A DNA stretch of 5,896 bases from an uncultured Clostridia bacterium (GCA_946645735.1 CAMPCK010000064.1:1-5896); one strand, 5' to 3'. Numbered from the stretch's first letter, positions 1 to 5,896 are shown. Notes: generated by a model from the letters alone, not told the origin. Made by a program: numbers and translations.

Positions 1-570
1 TTTCTGGTGCTGTCTTATCTGAGGAGTAAGCTCATCGTTAAGGGCATGGATTCCCTCGATAACTATGATCTGGCTCCTTTTGATGGAAGTGATCCTCTTG
101 CCAAACTCCTTGTGTCCCGTCAGGAAGTTGAAGGTCGGAAGATCAACTTCTTCTCCTTTAAGGAGGCTGATGATGTTTCTGTTGAAGAGATCGACATCCA
201 CAGCATCCAGGTCCTCGAAGTTGTACTTGCCGTTTTCATCAAGAGGAGTTTCTTCCCTTTCGACGAAATAGTCGTCGGTACCCATGTAGAGAGGGTCCAG
301 GCCGAGAACCTTGAGCTGTGTGCAGAGTTTCTTGGCAGTGGTGGTCTTGCCGGAGCTTGAAGGTCCCGCAATGAGAACTACCCTGTGCTTCTCATCAAAT
401 ATCTGCTGAGCGATCTCTACGATTCTCTTATCCTGATAGGCTTCTGAAATCTGTACAAGTTCCTTGAAATTCCCCTCTTCGATCACCTTGTTCAGATCTG
501 CAGGAGTCTGCACTCCCATGAAGCTTTTGCTCATCTTGTGCTGTAATTTTAAATCTGACGCTTTTGTCAT
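1..570 (-). CDS. Nucleoside kinase (uridine kinase-like), 3' end beyond window
   Basis: P-loop NTP-dependent kinase of the uridine kinase/phosphoribulokinase family, which transfers a phosphate from a nucleoside triphosphate to a nucleoside in cytosolic salvage. The first 190 codons are present and the frame is open to the left edge. Visible motifs are the Walker A GPSSSGKTT (residues 69-77), TDDYF with the usual catalytic Asp (98-102), the LPTFNF substrate-lid segment (144-149) followed by TG, and IVIEGIHAL (about 169-177). Residues about 24-60 (LNKVIEEGNFKELVQISEAY and onward) resemble the linker that joins the N-terminal TGS/ThrRS-like half to the kinase half in the roughly 550-residue clostridial nucleoside kinases, but that N-terminal half is absent. 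The ATG at 570 is preceded by AGGGGGA, and no alternative start occurs in frame upstream before a stop at about 631-633. It follows the aminotransferase by 13 bases in the same operon. The family is clear; the exact nucleoside is not. Confidence 0.88.
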   Translation of the reverse strand, partial: MTKASDLKLQHKMSKSFMGVQTPADLNKVIEEGNFKELVQISEAYQDKRIVEIAQQIFDEKHRVVLIAGPSSSGKTTTAKKLCTQLKVLGLDPLYMGTDDYFVEREETPLDENGKYNFEDLDAVDVDLFNRNIISLLKGEEVDLPTFNFLTGHKEFGKRITSIKRSQIIVIEGIHALNDELTPQIRQHQK

Positions 571-574
571 ATTT

Positions 575-581
575 TCCCCCT
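575..581 (-). promoter_or_regulatory. Ribosome binding site of the nucleoside kinase
   Basis: AGGGGGA lies five bases upstream of the ATG at 570, counted from its last G. It is the only Shine-Dalgarno-like sequence near the first possible starts. The next in-frame ATG (codon 13, near 534) has none, so this site supports the short N-terminus chosen for the kinase. The match is imperfect (GGGGG in place of GGAGG), and translation may also depend on ribosomes ending at the aminotransferase stop just upstream. Confidence 0.6.
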
Positions 582-583
582 GT

Positions 584-1822
584 TTATTTATTTGCCAGTT
601 TTTCCATGCATGCCTTGATTCTCTGAGGAATCAGAGCGCATTTGTCTTCAGGAACGGATGCTACTGAAGTTCTGATTCCCTTGGCAAGAGGAACCAGGAA
701 AATGTTTTCTTTCTCAAGTTCTGCTGAAACCTCATCGGGATTCGGCATGGGAACACTCGTAAAGAATCCCGCATCGAAGGGAACCATCTCGAGTCCGCAT
801 TCCTTCGCAGCCTTTTCAAAGGCTCTTCCTCTTCTGATGAGCATATCGCGGTATTCAGCTCTCTCTTCATCAACCATCTTCTTGAGTTCAGGATCGGAAT
901 AGATCTTGGCTATGATGGTCTGAGGTGCGCGGTTGCAGTTGGACCATGATCCTCTTGAGCTGAACTCGCAGGCCTGCTTAAACTCCTTGGCAATGGCGGG
1001 AGTCTTGGCAATACAGATCATGGCTCCGCATCTCATGCCATACATGGTGAAGGTCTTGGATGCGCTGTACCCTACGATGGGAAGCACATTCTCCGGCATC
1101 TCATCAAGAACCGGCAGGAACTGTCTGTACTGTTCCTCGTCCCCTGCAAAGTCGATGTATGCTGCGTCAACAAAAAGTGCCACATGTTTATCCTGCGGAG
1201 TCTTCTCAAAGATGGCTTTGATGTTTCTCCAGTCACTTACAGTGAGTGAATATCCCGTAGGATTGTGTGCAGGACTGTTTATTATGATCACAAGGCTTTC
1301 CTGAAGTTCCAGAAGTTCCAGAACATTTGCCTTGAAGTCCTCAATATTGAATTTTCCTTCTTCATCAAAGAATTTGAAGTTCTGGATTTCTCTTCCGATT
1401 TCCTGGCAGATAGTCTTATATGGTGCCCAGAACCAGTCTGCTACGAGAACTCTGTCCCCGGGAGCTGAGAAATTCGAAACGGTATTTCTGATGCCGCCGG
1501 TTCCTCCGGGAGTTGCGACAGCTTCTGTGAATCCCTTGGGTTCATAGGATCCAAAAGCAGCTTTTTTGATGGCATTCTTGAATTCAGGTGTTCCTCCGAT
1601 GGGAGCGTAAGGCGCATACTCTTCGGGAGTAAGGGACTTGAAAACTCTGTCAACAGACTTGAGAACTATGAGTTTGCCCTCATCATCATAAAGAGCTCCG
1701 ACGGTTCCGTTTATGACATTCTCCTTGCCGTATTTGGCAATGGCTTCCTTCGCTCTGTTGGAAATTGCGAAAATCTTGTCTTCCTTAGGAATAGTTCTTC
1801 CGTTTTCTCTTACAAAAATCAT
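584..1822 (-). CDS. Class I fold PLP-dependent aminotransferase (aspartate/aromatic type)
   Basis: Cytosolic pyridoxal-phosphate enzyme that moves an amino group between an amino acid and a 2-oxo acid. The complete 412 residues are typical of the family. By eye it aligns with the I-alpha (AspC/TyrB) pattern: the YAPIGGTPEF segment near residues 72-81, the GGTGG cofactor-phosphate loop (106-110), Trp132 in FWAPYK, Asn187 in HNPTG, Asp219 and Tyr222 in FVDAAY, the Schiff-base lysine Lys256 in SASKTFTMYG, Arg264, Arg290 in SSRGSWSN and the carboxylate-binding candidate Arg383 in GIRTSVA. Arg290 sits where AspC has the arginine that reads the side-chain carboxylate, so aspartate or glutamate is a possible substrate; aromatic amino acids are equally plausible. 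The start at 1822 has a GGGAG ribosome site at 1830-1834. It lies 18 bases after trmB and 13 before the kinase. The fold and reaction class are certain, the substrate is not. Confidence 0.93.
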   Translation of the reverse strand: MIFVRENGRTIPKEDKIFAISNRAKEAIAKYGKENVINGTVGALYDDEGKLIVLKSVDRVFKSLTPEEYAPYAPIGGTPEFKNAIKKAAFGSYEPKGFTEAVATPGGTGGIRNTVSNFSAPGDRVLVADWFWAPYKTICQEIGREIQNFKFFDEEGKFNIEDFKANVLELLELQESLVIIINSPAHNPTGYSLTVSDWRNIKAIFEKTPQDKHVALFVDAAYIDFAGDEEQYRQFLPVLDEMPENVLPIVGYSASKTFTMYGMRCGAMICIAKTPAIAKEFKQACEFSSRGSWSNCNRAPQTIIAKIYSDPELKKMVDEERAEYRDMLIRRGRAFEKAAKECGLEMVPFDAGFFTSVPMPNPDEVSAELEKENIFLVPLAKGIRTSVASVPEDKCALIPQRIKACMEKLANK

Positions 1823-1840
1823 TTTGTGTCTCCCTTCTTT

Positions 1841-2497
1841 TCAGGCCTTATTATGGTTCCTGAATTTAATATAATTTATGTTTTTACCGAGATTCATGAA
1901 TCTTTCCTCATACTCGGTCATGAATTCTTTGCTTAAAAAGTCTGAATCATCTGCATGCAGGTCTCTGGTCATTTCAAGGATCTCGTAACCCATATCACCG
2001 ATCTCTTCAATGGAGAAATCGAAAAGGGCATCGTTATCCGTCTTGAATTCGATGGTACCTCCCGGGACCATGACATCCATGAATCCCTGAAGATTTCTTC
2101 TGTGGGTAAGCCTCCTCTTGGCGTGGCGCTCCTTGGGCCAGGGATCGCTGAAGTTAAGGAATATCCCTTCAAGTTCTCCCTCTTCAAAATATTCATGGAT
2201 ATCATGGATGAACTCCATAAATACCGCTAAGTTTTCAAGACCGGTCTCCTCAGCCTTTTCAAGAACCCTCAGGCAGATATTGTCCTGGCCTTCGCAGGCT
2301 ATATAGTTATATTCCTTAAGAGAGGATGCCCTGCTGATTATATATCTCCCCTTGCCGGAACCTACCTCCAGGAAGATGGGCCTGTCATTCCCGAAGTATT
2401 CATGCCATCTGCCCTTAAGAGCTTTCGGTTCCTTTACCAGGTGGCCTGAATTGGCATCGATCCTCTCCTGAAGATTCTTTATATTTCTCTGTCTCAT
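1841..2497 (-). CDS. trmB: tRNA (guanine-N7-)-methyltransferase TrmB
   Basis: SAM-dependent methyltransferase that makes 7-methylguanosine at position 46 in the variable loop of tRNA, in the cytosol. The 218 residues match the usual bacterial length. The N-terminal MRQRNIKN opening is typical. The SAM-binding motif I is FLEVGSGKGRYI (residues 42-53), with an acidic residue (Glu69) at the end of the next strand. The family hallmark NFSDPWPKERHAKRRL (115-130) carries the catalytic-region Asp118-Pro-Trp, followed by FKTDN (151-155) and the C-terminal MTEYEERFMNLGKNI (193-207), which belongs to the tRNA/SAM-binding end. The start codon shares one base with the ecfT stop (TAATG), and AAGGA at 2505-2509 gives a well-spaced ribosome site inside ecfT, so translation is probably coupled. 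No key residue is missing as far as I can see. Confidence 0.97.
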   Translation of the reverse strand: MRQRNIKNLQERIDANSGHLVKEPKALKGRWHEYFGNDRPIFLEVGSGKGRYIISRASSLKEYNYIACEGQDNICLRVLEKAEETGLENLAVFMEFIHDIHEYFEEGELEGIFLNFSDPWPKERHAKRRLTHRRNLQGFMDVMVPGGTIEFKTDNDALFDFSIEEIGDMGYEILEMTRDLHADDSDFLSKEFMTEYEERFMNLGKNINYIKFRNHNKA

Positions 2498-3297
2498 TAA
2501 AAGATCCTTGCTTCCACGATTATTCCCGCAAGAAATACAGCTTCAAGTACGAAGGCTATTATGTCGCGGGTCCTGAGTTTCATCTCGTTCATTCTGGTTC
2601 TGTTCTCACCGCCTCTGTAGCACCGTGCTTCCATGGCCATAGCCAGATCCTGGGCTATCCTGAAAGCGCTGACAAAGAGGGGAACCAGTACAGGTATCAG
2701 TGCCTTGGCGCGCTTCATAAGACCTCCGGTCTCGAAATCCGCACCTCTGGCCTGCTGAGCCTTCATGATCTTATCCGTCTCTTCAAGAAGGGTCGGTATG
2801 AACCTCAAGGCAATGGTCATCATCATGGCGATCTCATGGGATGGGAACTTAAACCGGGACAGCGGTGAAAGCAGTCTCTCGATGCCGTCCGTAAGGCTCA
2901 GAGGCTTGGTGGTAAGAGTAAGCATTGATGAGCCGATAATCAGAAGCAAAAGTCTGATGGCCATGAATACCGCTATCTGTATTCCTTCTCTTGTAATATG
3001 GAGAAATTTCCATGACCAGAGCACTTCCCCTTTAACCATGAATATATTCAGGGCAAAGGTAAAAAACAGAATAAACAGTATGGGCTTAAGTCCTCTTAAG
3101 ATGAAGTTCAAAGGAACTTTTGATACTATGATCACTGCACCCAGGACTAAAGCGCAGATGCCGAAGCCAATAAAGTTATCAACTATGAATAGTTCTATTA
3201 TGAACAGCAGAGTTGCTATTATTTTTACTCTCGGGTCCAGTCTGTGCACAGGACTGTTTGATGCATAATACTGACCCAGCGTTATATCTCTTATCAT
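2497..3297 (-). CDS. ecfT: ECF transporter transmembrane protein EcfT
   Basis: Membrane scaffold of an energy-coupling factor transporter; it links the ATPases EcfA1/EcfA2 to exchangeable substrate-binding S-components for vitamins and other micronutrients. The 266 residues are the normal length. Hydrophobic segments lie at about residues 25-60 (two passes), 67-88, 104-130, 155-172 and 245-262. The cytoplasmic coupling region contains both expected Ala-Arg-X motifs: ARG in AQQARGADF (183-185) and ARC in MEARCYRGGENRTRM (224-226). These short helices insert into grooves of the two ATPases. The second motif has Cys where Gly is more common. The start overlaps the ecfA2 stop as ATGA and has only a weak ribosome site, so reinitiation after ecfA2 is the likely route of translation. 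Its position straight after two ECF ATPase genes is the classic arrangement. Confidence 0.96.
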   Translation of the reverse strand: MIRDITLGQYYASNSPVHRLDPRVKIIATLLFIIELFIVDNFIGFGICALVLGAVIIVSKVPLNFILRGLKPILFILFFTFALNIFMVKGEVLWSWKFLHITREGIQIAVFMAIRLLLLIIGSSMLTLTTKPLSLTDGIERLLSPLSRFKFPSHEIAMMMTIALRFIPTLLEETDKIMKAQQARGADFETGGLMKRAKALIPVLVPLFVSAFRIAQDLAMAMEARCYRGGENRTRMNEMKLRTRDIIAFVLEAVFLAGIIVEARIF

Positions 3298-4130
3298 TCT
3301 TTGATCAGATCCACTATCTTTCCGACAGCATCCTCAAGACTGAGAACGGTGTCTTTGATTCCGAGGCTGTTACAGAACTCCGTAATGGGAGGAAGATCCA
3401 GCCCGACGCTCTTCAGAAGTTCACCCTGACTGAAAACTTCAAGGGGTGTACCTACGGTCACCAGCCTGCCGCTGTCGATTACAAGAACCTTGTCGGCCAT
3501 TTCAGCGATATCACCCATATTGTGGGATACCAGGATGGTGATGTTGCCGGTCCTTCTGTGGACCTCCTTTATCATGTTAAGGACGTCCTTGTGAGCCTTG
3601 GGGTCAAGGCCTGCCGTAGGCTCATCCAGTATGAGGACTTCCGGTCTCATGGCAATGACGCCTGCTATGGCAACGGCCCTTTTTTGACCTCCGGAAAGTT
3701 CGAATGGTGATCTGTCTGCAATCTTATCATAGTCAAGGCCGACCAGAGATATGGCTTCTCTTACCCTCTGATCGATTTCCTCCTCAGACAGTCCAAGATT
3801 CTTAGGTCCATAAGCCACGTCCTTGGCTACGTTTACCTCAAACAGCTGATACTCGGGATACTGGAATACAAGGCCTACTTTCTTACGGATCTCAACCATG
3901 GAGACTCCGGGACGGGTTATATCCACATCCCCTATCTCGATGGAGCCGCTGGATGCCTTAAGCAGTCCGTTGAGATGCTGAAGAAGGGTCGACTTTCCGG
4001 AACCTGTGTGGCCGATGATCCCTACAAGCTCGCCGTCCTCTATATCGAAGCTCACGTCCAGGAGCGCAGCCTGTTCCGTGGGCATTCCTTTGTCATAAAT
4101 ATGGTTCAGTTCTCTGACTTTAATTGACAT
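3294..4130 (-). CDS. ecfA2: ECF transporter ATP-binding protein EcfA2
   Basis: Second ATPase of the ECF module; it pairs with EcfA1 and hydrolyses ATP to drive S-component movement in the membrane. All ABC elements are present in 278 residues: Walker A GHTGSGKST (40-48), Q-loop VFQYPEYQLF (88-97, Gln90), signature LSGGQKR (145-151), Walker B VLILDEP with catalytic Glu170, D-loop GLDP (174-177) and switch His203. The YPEYQLF Q-loop form is what separates EcfA2 from EcfA1. The tail after about residue 225 is the ECF-specific C-terminal domain, with the PPITEFCNSLG segment (247-257). The start at 4130 lies 25 bases inside ecfA1, and no other start occurs in frame just upstream. The best ribosome site, GAGGA at 4146-4150, is 15 bases away, which is longer than usual. 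Confidence 0.96.
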   Translation of the reverse strand: MSIKVRELNHIYDKGMPTEQAALLDVSFDIEDGELVGIIGHTGSGKSTLLQHLNGLLKASSGSIEIGDVDITRPGVSMVEIRKKVGLVFQYPEYQLFEVNVAKDVAYGPKNLGLSEEEIDQRVREAISLVGLDYDKIADRSPFELSGGQKRAVAIAGVIAMRPEVLILDEPTAGLDPKAHKDVLNMIKEVHRRTGNITILVSHNMGDIAEMADKVLVIDSGRLVTVGTPLEVFSQGELLKSVGLDLPPITEFCNSLGIKDTVLSLEDAVGKIVDLIKE

Positions 4131-4954
4131 AAAGCTTTGACCATTTCCTCTTCTTTAATAATTCCTTCGGGAACCTTGATTCCCTCTTTTCTCAGGCGCT
4201 CTCCAAGTTCCACCATGAGAGGAACTTCGAGGTTTGCTTCTTTTATGGTATCTGCATGGGAGAATACTTCATAGGGCGTTCCGTCAAGAAGTATTTTACC
4301 CTCATGCATGATGATCACGCGGTCAGCGTTTATTACCTCTTCCATGAAGTGAGTTATGAGAATGACCGTGATTCCCTCCTCGTGGAGTTCGGAGATGATC
4401 TTCATTATCTCCTTTCTTCCCTTGGGATCCAGCATGGCCGTGGGCTCATCAAAGATAATTATTTCAGGCTTCATGGCAACAACGCCTGCAATGGCTATTC
4501 TTTGCTTCTGCCCTCCTGAAAGAAGATGGGGCGCCTTCTGCTTGTACTTCCCCATGTTTACATCTTCCAGAGCCTTATCAACCCTTCTTCTGATCTCAGC
4601 AGGTTCGATTCCCAGATTTTCAGGTCCGAAGGCTACATCGTCCTCAACGATGGAGGATACCAGCTGGTTATCCGGATTCTGGAAAACCATGCCGGCACGC
4701 TGCCTTATCTCCCAGATGCTCTCGTCATCTGCCGTGTCATATCCGTCCACAAAAACAGTTCCGGAGGTGGGCACCAGAAGGCCGTTAAGGTTCTTGGCAA
4801 GGGTGGATTTTCCGGAGCCGTTCTTTCCGATGATGGCTGTGAAGCTACCCTTGTCGATCTCAAGGCTCACATCGTCCAGAGCTCTGATGGCGGCACCGTC
4901 TTCCGCTCTCGTATATTCAAATGTCAGATTTTCTATGGTTATGATTTTTTCCAT
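4106..4954 (-). CDS. ecfA1: ECF transporter ATP-binding protein EcfA1
   Basis: First ATPase of the ECF module, forming a heterodimer with EcfA2 on the cytoplasmic face of EcfT. The 282 residues carry Walker A GKNGSGKST (43-51), Q-loop VFQNPDNQLVS (90-100, Gln92), signature LSGGQKQR (145-152), Walker B IIIFDEP with catalytic Glu170, D-loop MLDP (174-177) and switch His202. The QNPDNQ form of the Q-loop and the FDEPTAMLDP sequence are characteristic of EcfA1. The ECF-specific C-terminal region begins near residue 225 and includes VPLMVELGERL (244-254). The start lies three bases after the stop of the upstream membrane-protein gene. AGGAAG near the end of that gene is a rather distant ribosome site, so coupled translation is likely. 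No catalytic residue is lost, so an active pump is expected. Confidence 0.97.
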   Translation of the reverse strand: MEKIITIENLTFEYTRAEDGAAIRALDDVSLEIDKGSFTAIIGKNGSGKSTLAKNLNGLLVPTSGTVFVDGYDTADDESIWEIRQRAGMVFQNPDNQLVSSIVEDDVAFGPENLGIEPAEIRRRVDKALEDVNMGKYKQKAPHLLSGGQKQRIAIAGVVAMKPEIIIFDEPTAMLDPKGRKEIMKIISELHEEGITVILITHFMEEVINADRVIIMHEGKILLDGTPYEVFSHADTIKEANLEVPLMVELGERLRKEGIKVPEGIIKEEEMVKALCQLKSEN

Positions 4955-4957
4955 AAA

Positions 4958-5722
4958 TCAGTTTTTTCTCTTCCTGAAGATTCCGTAAATAAGGTAAAGG
5001 GCGTGGAAAATAACGAGGACCAGAAGGAAGGCTCCGACTACGTAGCCGGGCTTTCCCCAGCGCACTCCGAAGATGTCCCAGACAGGTTCCAGAGGGGAAT
5101 TCCTCTGCACTTCGTAGATAAACATGTAATTATATCCTGTCTTCATATCCACGAGATATGCCGGAACAGCCAGAGCTGCCATGGTGATAAGGGTTATCCA
5201 CACTCCCTTATAGTTCGGTTTGATTTCTCCGTCCATAAGGCGCATGAGCAGATAGGTCACAATTGCCCAGTGAAAGACGAAGCTGTGTATGGTCATGAAG
5301 TTCCAGAAAAGAGGAAGGGCTGTCCAGCTGCAGAAGAGAAGAGCCATCAGTGCTCCCGGACCAAAGGCATAGGCTATCATCTGCCCTGTGATCTTCTGCT
5401 TCGGAAGAAATGCATCAGCCAGAAGAAAAAATATAGCGTAGCCGCACAGGTGAAGGGGCAGATAGGCCGTGATCGGTGCACCGATCAGTATGACTATGAT
5501 GTCCTTGATGATTTCGATGATCAGGAGAAACAGTGCAAAGCCCTTTCGCATCTTAAGCTGCTTTTTGTCGCCGGATCTCATGTACATGGGTATCACGATC
5601 ATCGAAGCCACAGCAAGAACAAGAAGCCATATGAGATGACCTCTTGAGAAGAGTTCGAATCCCACGTTGGTGTGTTCTCTTGCTGCCTGTTCTGTATATA
5701 GCCAGAAATAATCGAAACCCAT
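4958..5722 (-). CDS. YwaF/TMEM164-like integral membrane protein (TIGR02206-type)
   Basis: Polytopic membrane protein of 254 residues with about seven hydrophobic segments, near residues 29-48, 61-80, 83-104, 112-136, 141-161, 173-192 and 226-249; there is no cleavable signal peptide, and the C-terminus is basic (RKRKN). It resembles the bacterial YwaF family, related to eukaryotic TMEM164: FSRGHLIWLL near residues 25-34, the conserved YLPLHLC motif (87-93, His91 and Cys93), FMTIHSFVFHW with His146 and His151, and a GYNYMFI segment (196-202) before the last helix. The bacterial function is unknown to me; human TMEM164 has been reported as a phospholipid acyltransferase, and the buried Cys/His residues might be catalytic here, but that is inference. 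It is the first gene after the promoter, with AAGGA at 5731-5735 placed eight bases before the ATG. It lies three bases upstream of ecfA1. Confidence 0.82.
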   Translation of the reverse strand: MGFDYFWLYTEQAAREHTNVGFELFSRGHLIWLLVLAVASMIVIPMYMRSGDKKQLKMRKGFALFLLIIEIIKDIIVILIGAPITAYLPLHLCGYAIFFLLADAFLPKQKITGQMIAYAFGPGALMALLFCSWTALPLFWNFMTIHSFVFHWAIVTYLLMRLMDGEIKPNYKGVWITLITMAALAVPAYLVDMKTGYNYMFIYEVQRNSPLEPVWDIFGVRWGKPGYVVGAFLLVLVIFHALYLIYGIFRKRKN

Positions 5723-5763
5723 TTTGTCAGTCCTTTTTCTTCATGCACATAATAAATCACTTT

Positions 5764-5792
5764 ATTATATCATTTGTACATTGTAAATACAA
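5764..5792 (-). promoter_or_regulatory. Sigma-A-type promoter of the ywaF-like/ecf operon
   Basis: Read on the minus strand, TTGTAT (5787-5792) is followed by a 17-base spacer and a perfect TATAAT (5764-5769), with TG one base before it (extended -10). Transcription would start near 5757 and leave a leader of about 35 bases before the ATG at 5722. It lies directly after the tuf terminator and is the only clear promoter I see upstream of the operon. Confidence 0.8.
5781..5792. repeat. Short palindrome overlapping the -35 element
   Basis: TTGTA-AA-TACAA is a perfect inverted repeat with five-base arms. A further direct TTGTA copy lies at 5774-5778, seven bases to the left, so three copies of the pentamer fall in the -35 and spacer of the promoter. 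It could be an operator, but in AT-rich promoter DNA a match this short can arise by chance. Confidence 0.35.
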
Positions 5793-5794
5793 CG

Positions 5795-5822
5795 AAAAAA
5801 GAGCGGCATAACTGCCGCTCTT
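5795..5822 (-). terminator. Rho-independent terminator of tuf
   Basis: A perfect ten-base-pair stem (AAGAGCGGCA with TGCCGCTCTT) closes a four-base loop at 5809-5812. On the minus strand it is followed by a run of six T (5795-5800). It begins 20 bases after the tuf stop codon and separates tuf from the ecf operon promoter. The opposite strand has no equally good T-run, so termination is mainly in the tuf direction. Confidence 0.92.
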
Positions 5823-5842
5823 AATAGCCTTTTGGTTGTCGA

Positions 5843-5896
5843 TTACTCGATGATCTCGGTAACAACGCCGGAACCTACTGTTCTGCCGCCTTCACG
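5843..5896 (-). CDS. tuf: Elongation factor Tu, C-terminal end (partial)
   Basis: Only the final 17 codons and the TAA stop lie in the window; the rest is beyond the right edge. The translation REGGRTVGSGVVTEIIE is the highly conserved C-terminus of EF-Tu, from beta-barrel domain 3. EF-Tu is the GTPase that brings aminoacyl-tRNA to the ribosomal A site in the cytosol. In this type of organism tuf is commonly the last gene of the rpsL-rpsG-fusA-tuf operon, which fits the strong terminator directly downstream, though those genes are not visible here. Confidence 0.95.
   Translation of the reverse strand, partial: REGGRTVGSGVVTEIIE

Noticed and set aside
7..371. Open frames on the plus strand and in another minus frame at the left edge
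   Set aside because: They overlap the nucleoside kinase, whose frame carries the Walker A and other catalytic motifs without a stop across 190 codons.
1303..1320. Perfect tandem repeat of the nine-base unit GAAGTTCCA
   Set aside because: It encodes Leu-Glu-Leu twice within a helix of the aminotransferase (LELLELQ), with only two copies and in frame. It is ordinary coding sequence rather than a repeat element.
2765..3268. A 167-codon plus-strand frame opposite ecfT
   Set aside because: It is antisense to a well-conserved ecfT with both Ala-Arg-X motifs, and it has no family resemblance or expression signals of its own.
3213..4519. Two plus-strand frames (3213-3710 and 4256-4519) that share a similar HGN-x-AC motif, suggesting a duplicated small protein family
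   Set aside because: The shared motif is the antisense reading of the homologous ABC signature to Walker B regions of ecfA2 and ecfA1. The similarity comes from the paralogous ATPases on the other strand.
4526..5647. A 373-codon open frame on the plus strand
   Set aside because: It lies wholly antisense to ecfA1 and the YwaF-like gene, both with clear family motifs. Its translation is rich in Cys, His and Ser with no recognisable domain, and there is no promoter or ribosome site for it. It is a codon-bias shadow.
5723..5842. Possible riboswitch or small RNA between tuf and the operon
   Set aside because: The 120 bases are accounted for by the tuf terminator, the promoter and a leader of about 35 bases, which is too short for a known vitamin riboswitch. 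I see no second hairpin with a T-run.

Overview
This is an ordinary-looking chromosomal window from a low-to-mid GC Gram-positive bacterium, most likely a member of the Clostridia (Lachnospiraceae-like). The clues are a group II ECF transporter core (EcfA1/EcfA2/EcfT), a YwaF/TMEM164-type membrane protein, a clostridial-type nucleoside kinase with the GPSSSGKTT P-loop, strong purine-rich ribosome binding sites and a TATAAT promoter. The taxonomic call is inference from protein style, not from a marker gene search.

Every gene I can support lies on the minus strand, so the window reads from right to left. At the right edge are the last 17 codons of tuf (elongation factor Tu), followed by a strong intrinsic terminator (5795-5822). 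About 30 bases further on is a sigma-A-type promoter with an extended -10 (5764-5792). It reads into an apparent seven-gene operon: a YwaF-like integral membrane protein (4958-5722), ecfA1 (4106-4954), ecfA2 (3294-4130), ecfT (2497-3297), trmB (1841-2497), a class I fold aminotransferase (584-1822) and the 5' part of a nucleoside kinase (1-570), which runs off the left edge.

The genes are packed tightly. Gaps or overlaps between consecutive genes are +3, -25, -4, -1, +18 and +13 bases, and I see no terminator between them, so co-transcription and translational coupling are likely. EcfA1, EcfA2 and EcfT form the ATP-driven energising module that is shared by many vitamin-binding S-components; no S-component is visible here. 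TrmB makes m7G46 in tRNA, the aminotransferase belongs to the aspartate/aromatic (I-alpha-like) group, and the kinase probably phosphorylates a nucleoside such as uridine. The operon therefore mixes housekeeping functions rather than forming one pathway.

I did not find a mobile element, CRISPR array, RNA gene, phage gene or a clearly novel system. The points most worth a second look are the nucleoside kinase, which lacks the TGS-containing N-terminal half usually fused to this clostridial type; the YwaF-like membrane protein at the head of an ECF operon; the location of the ecf genes away from their common ribosomal-protein neighbourhood; and a small palindrome over the operon promoter.
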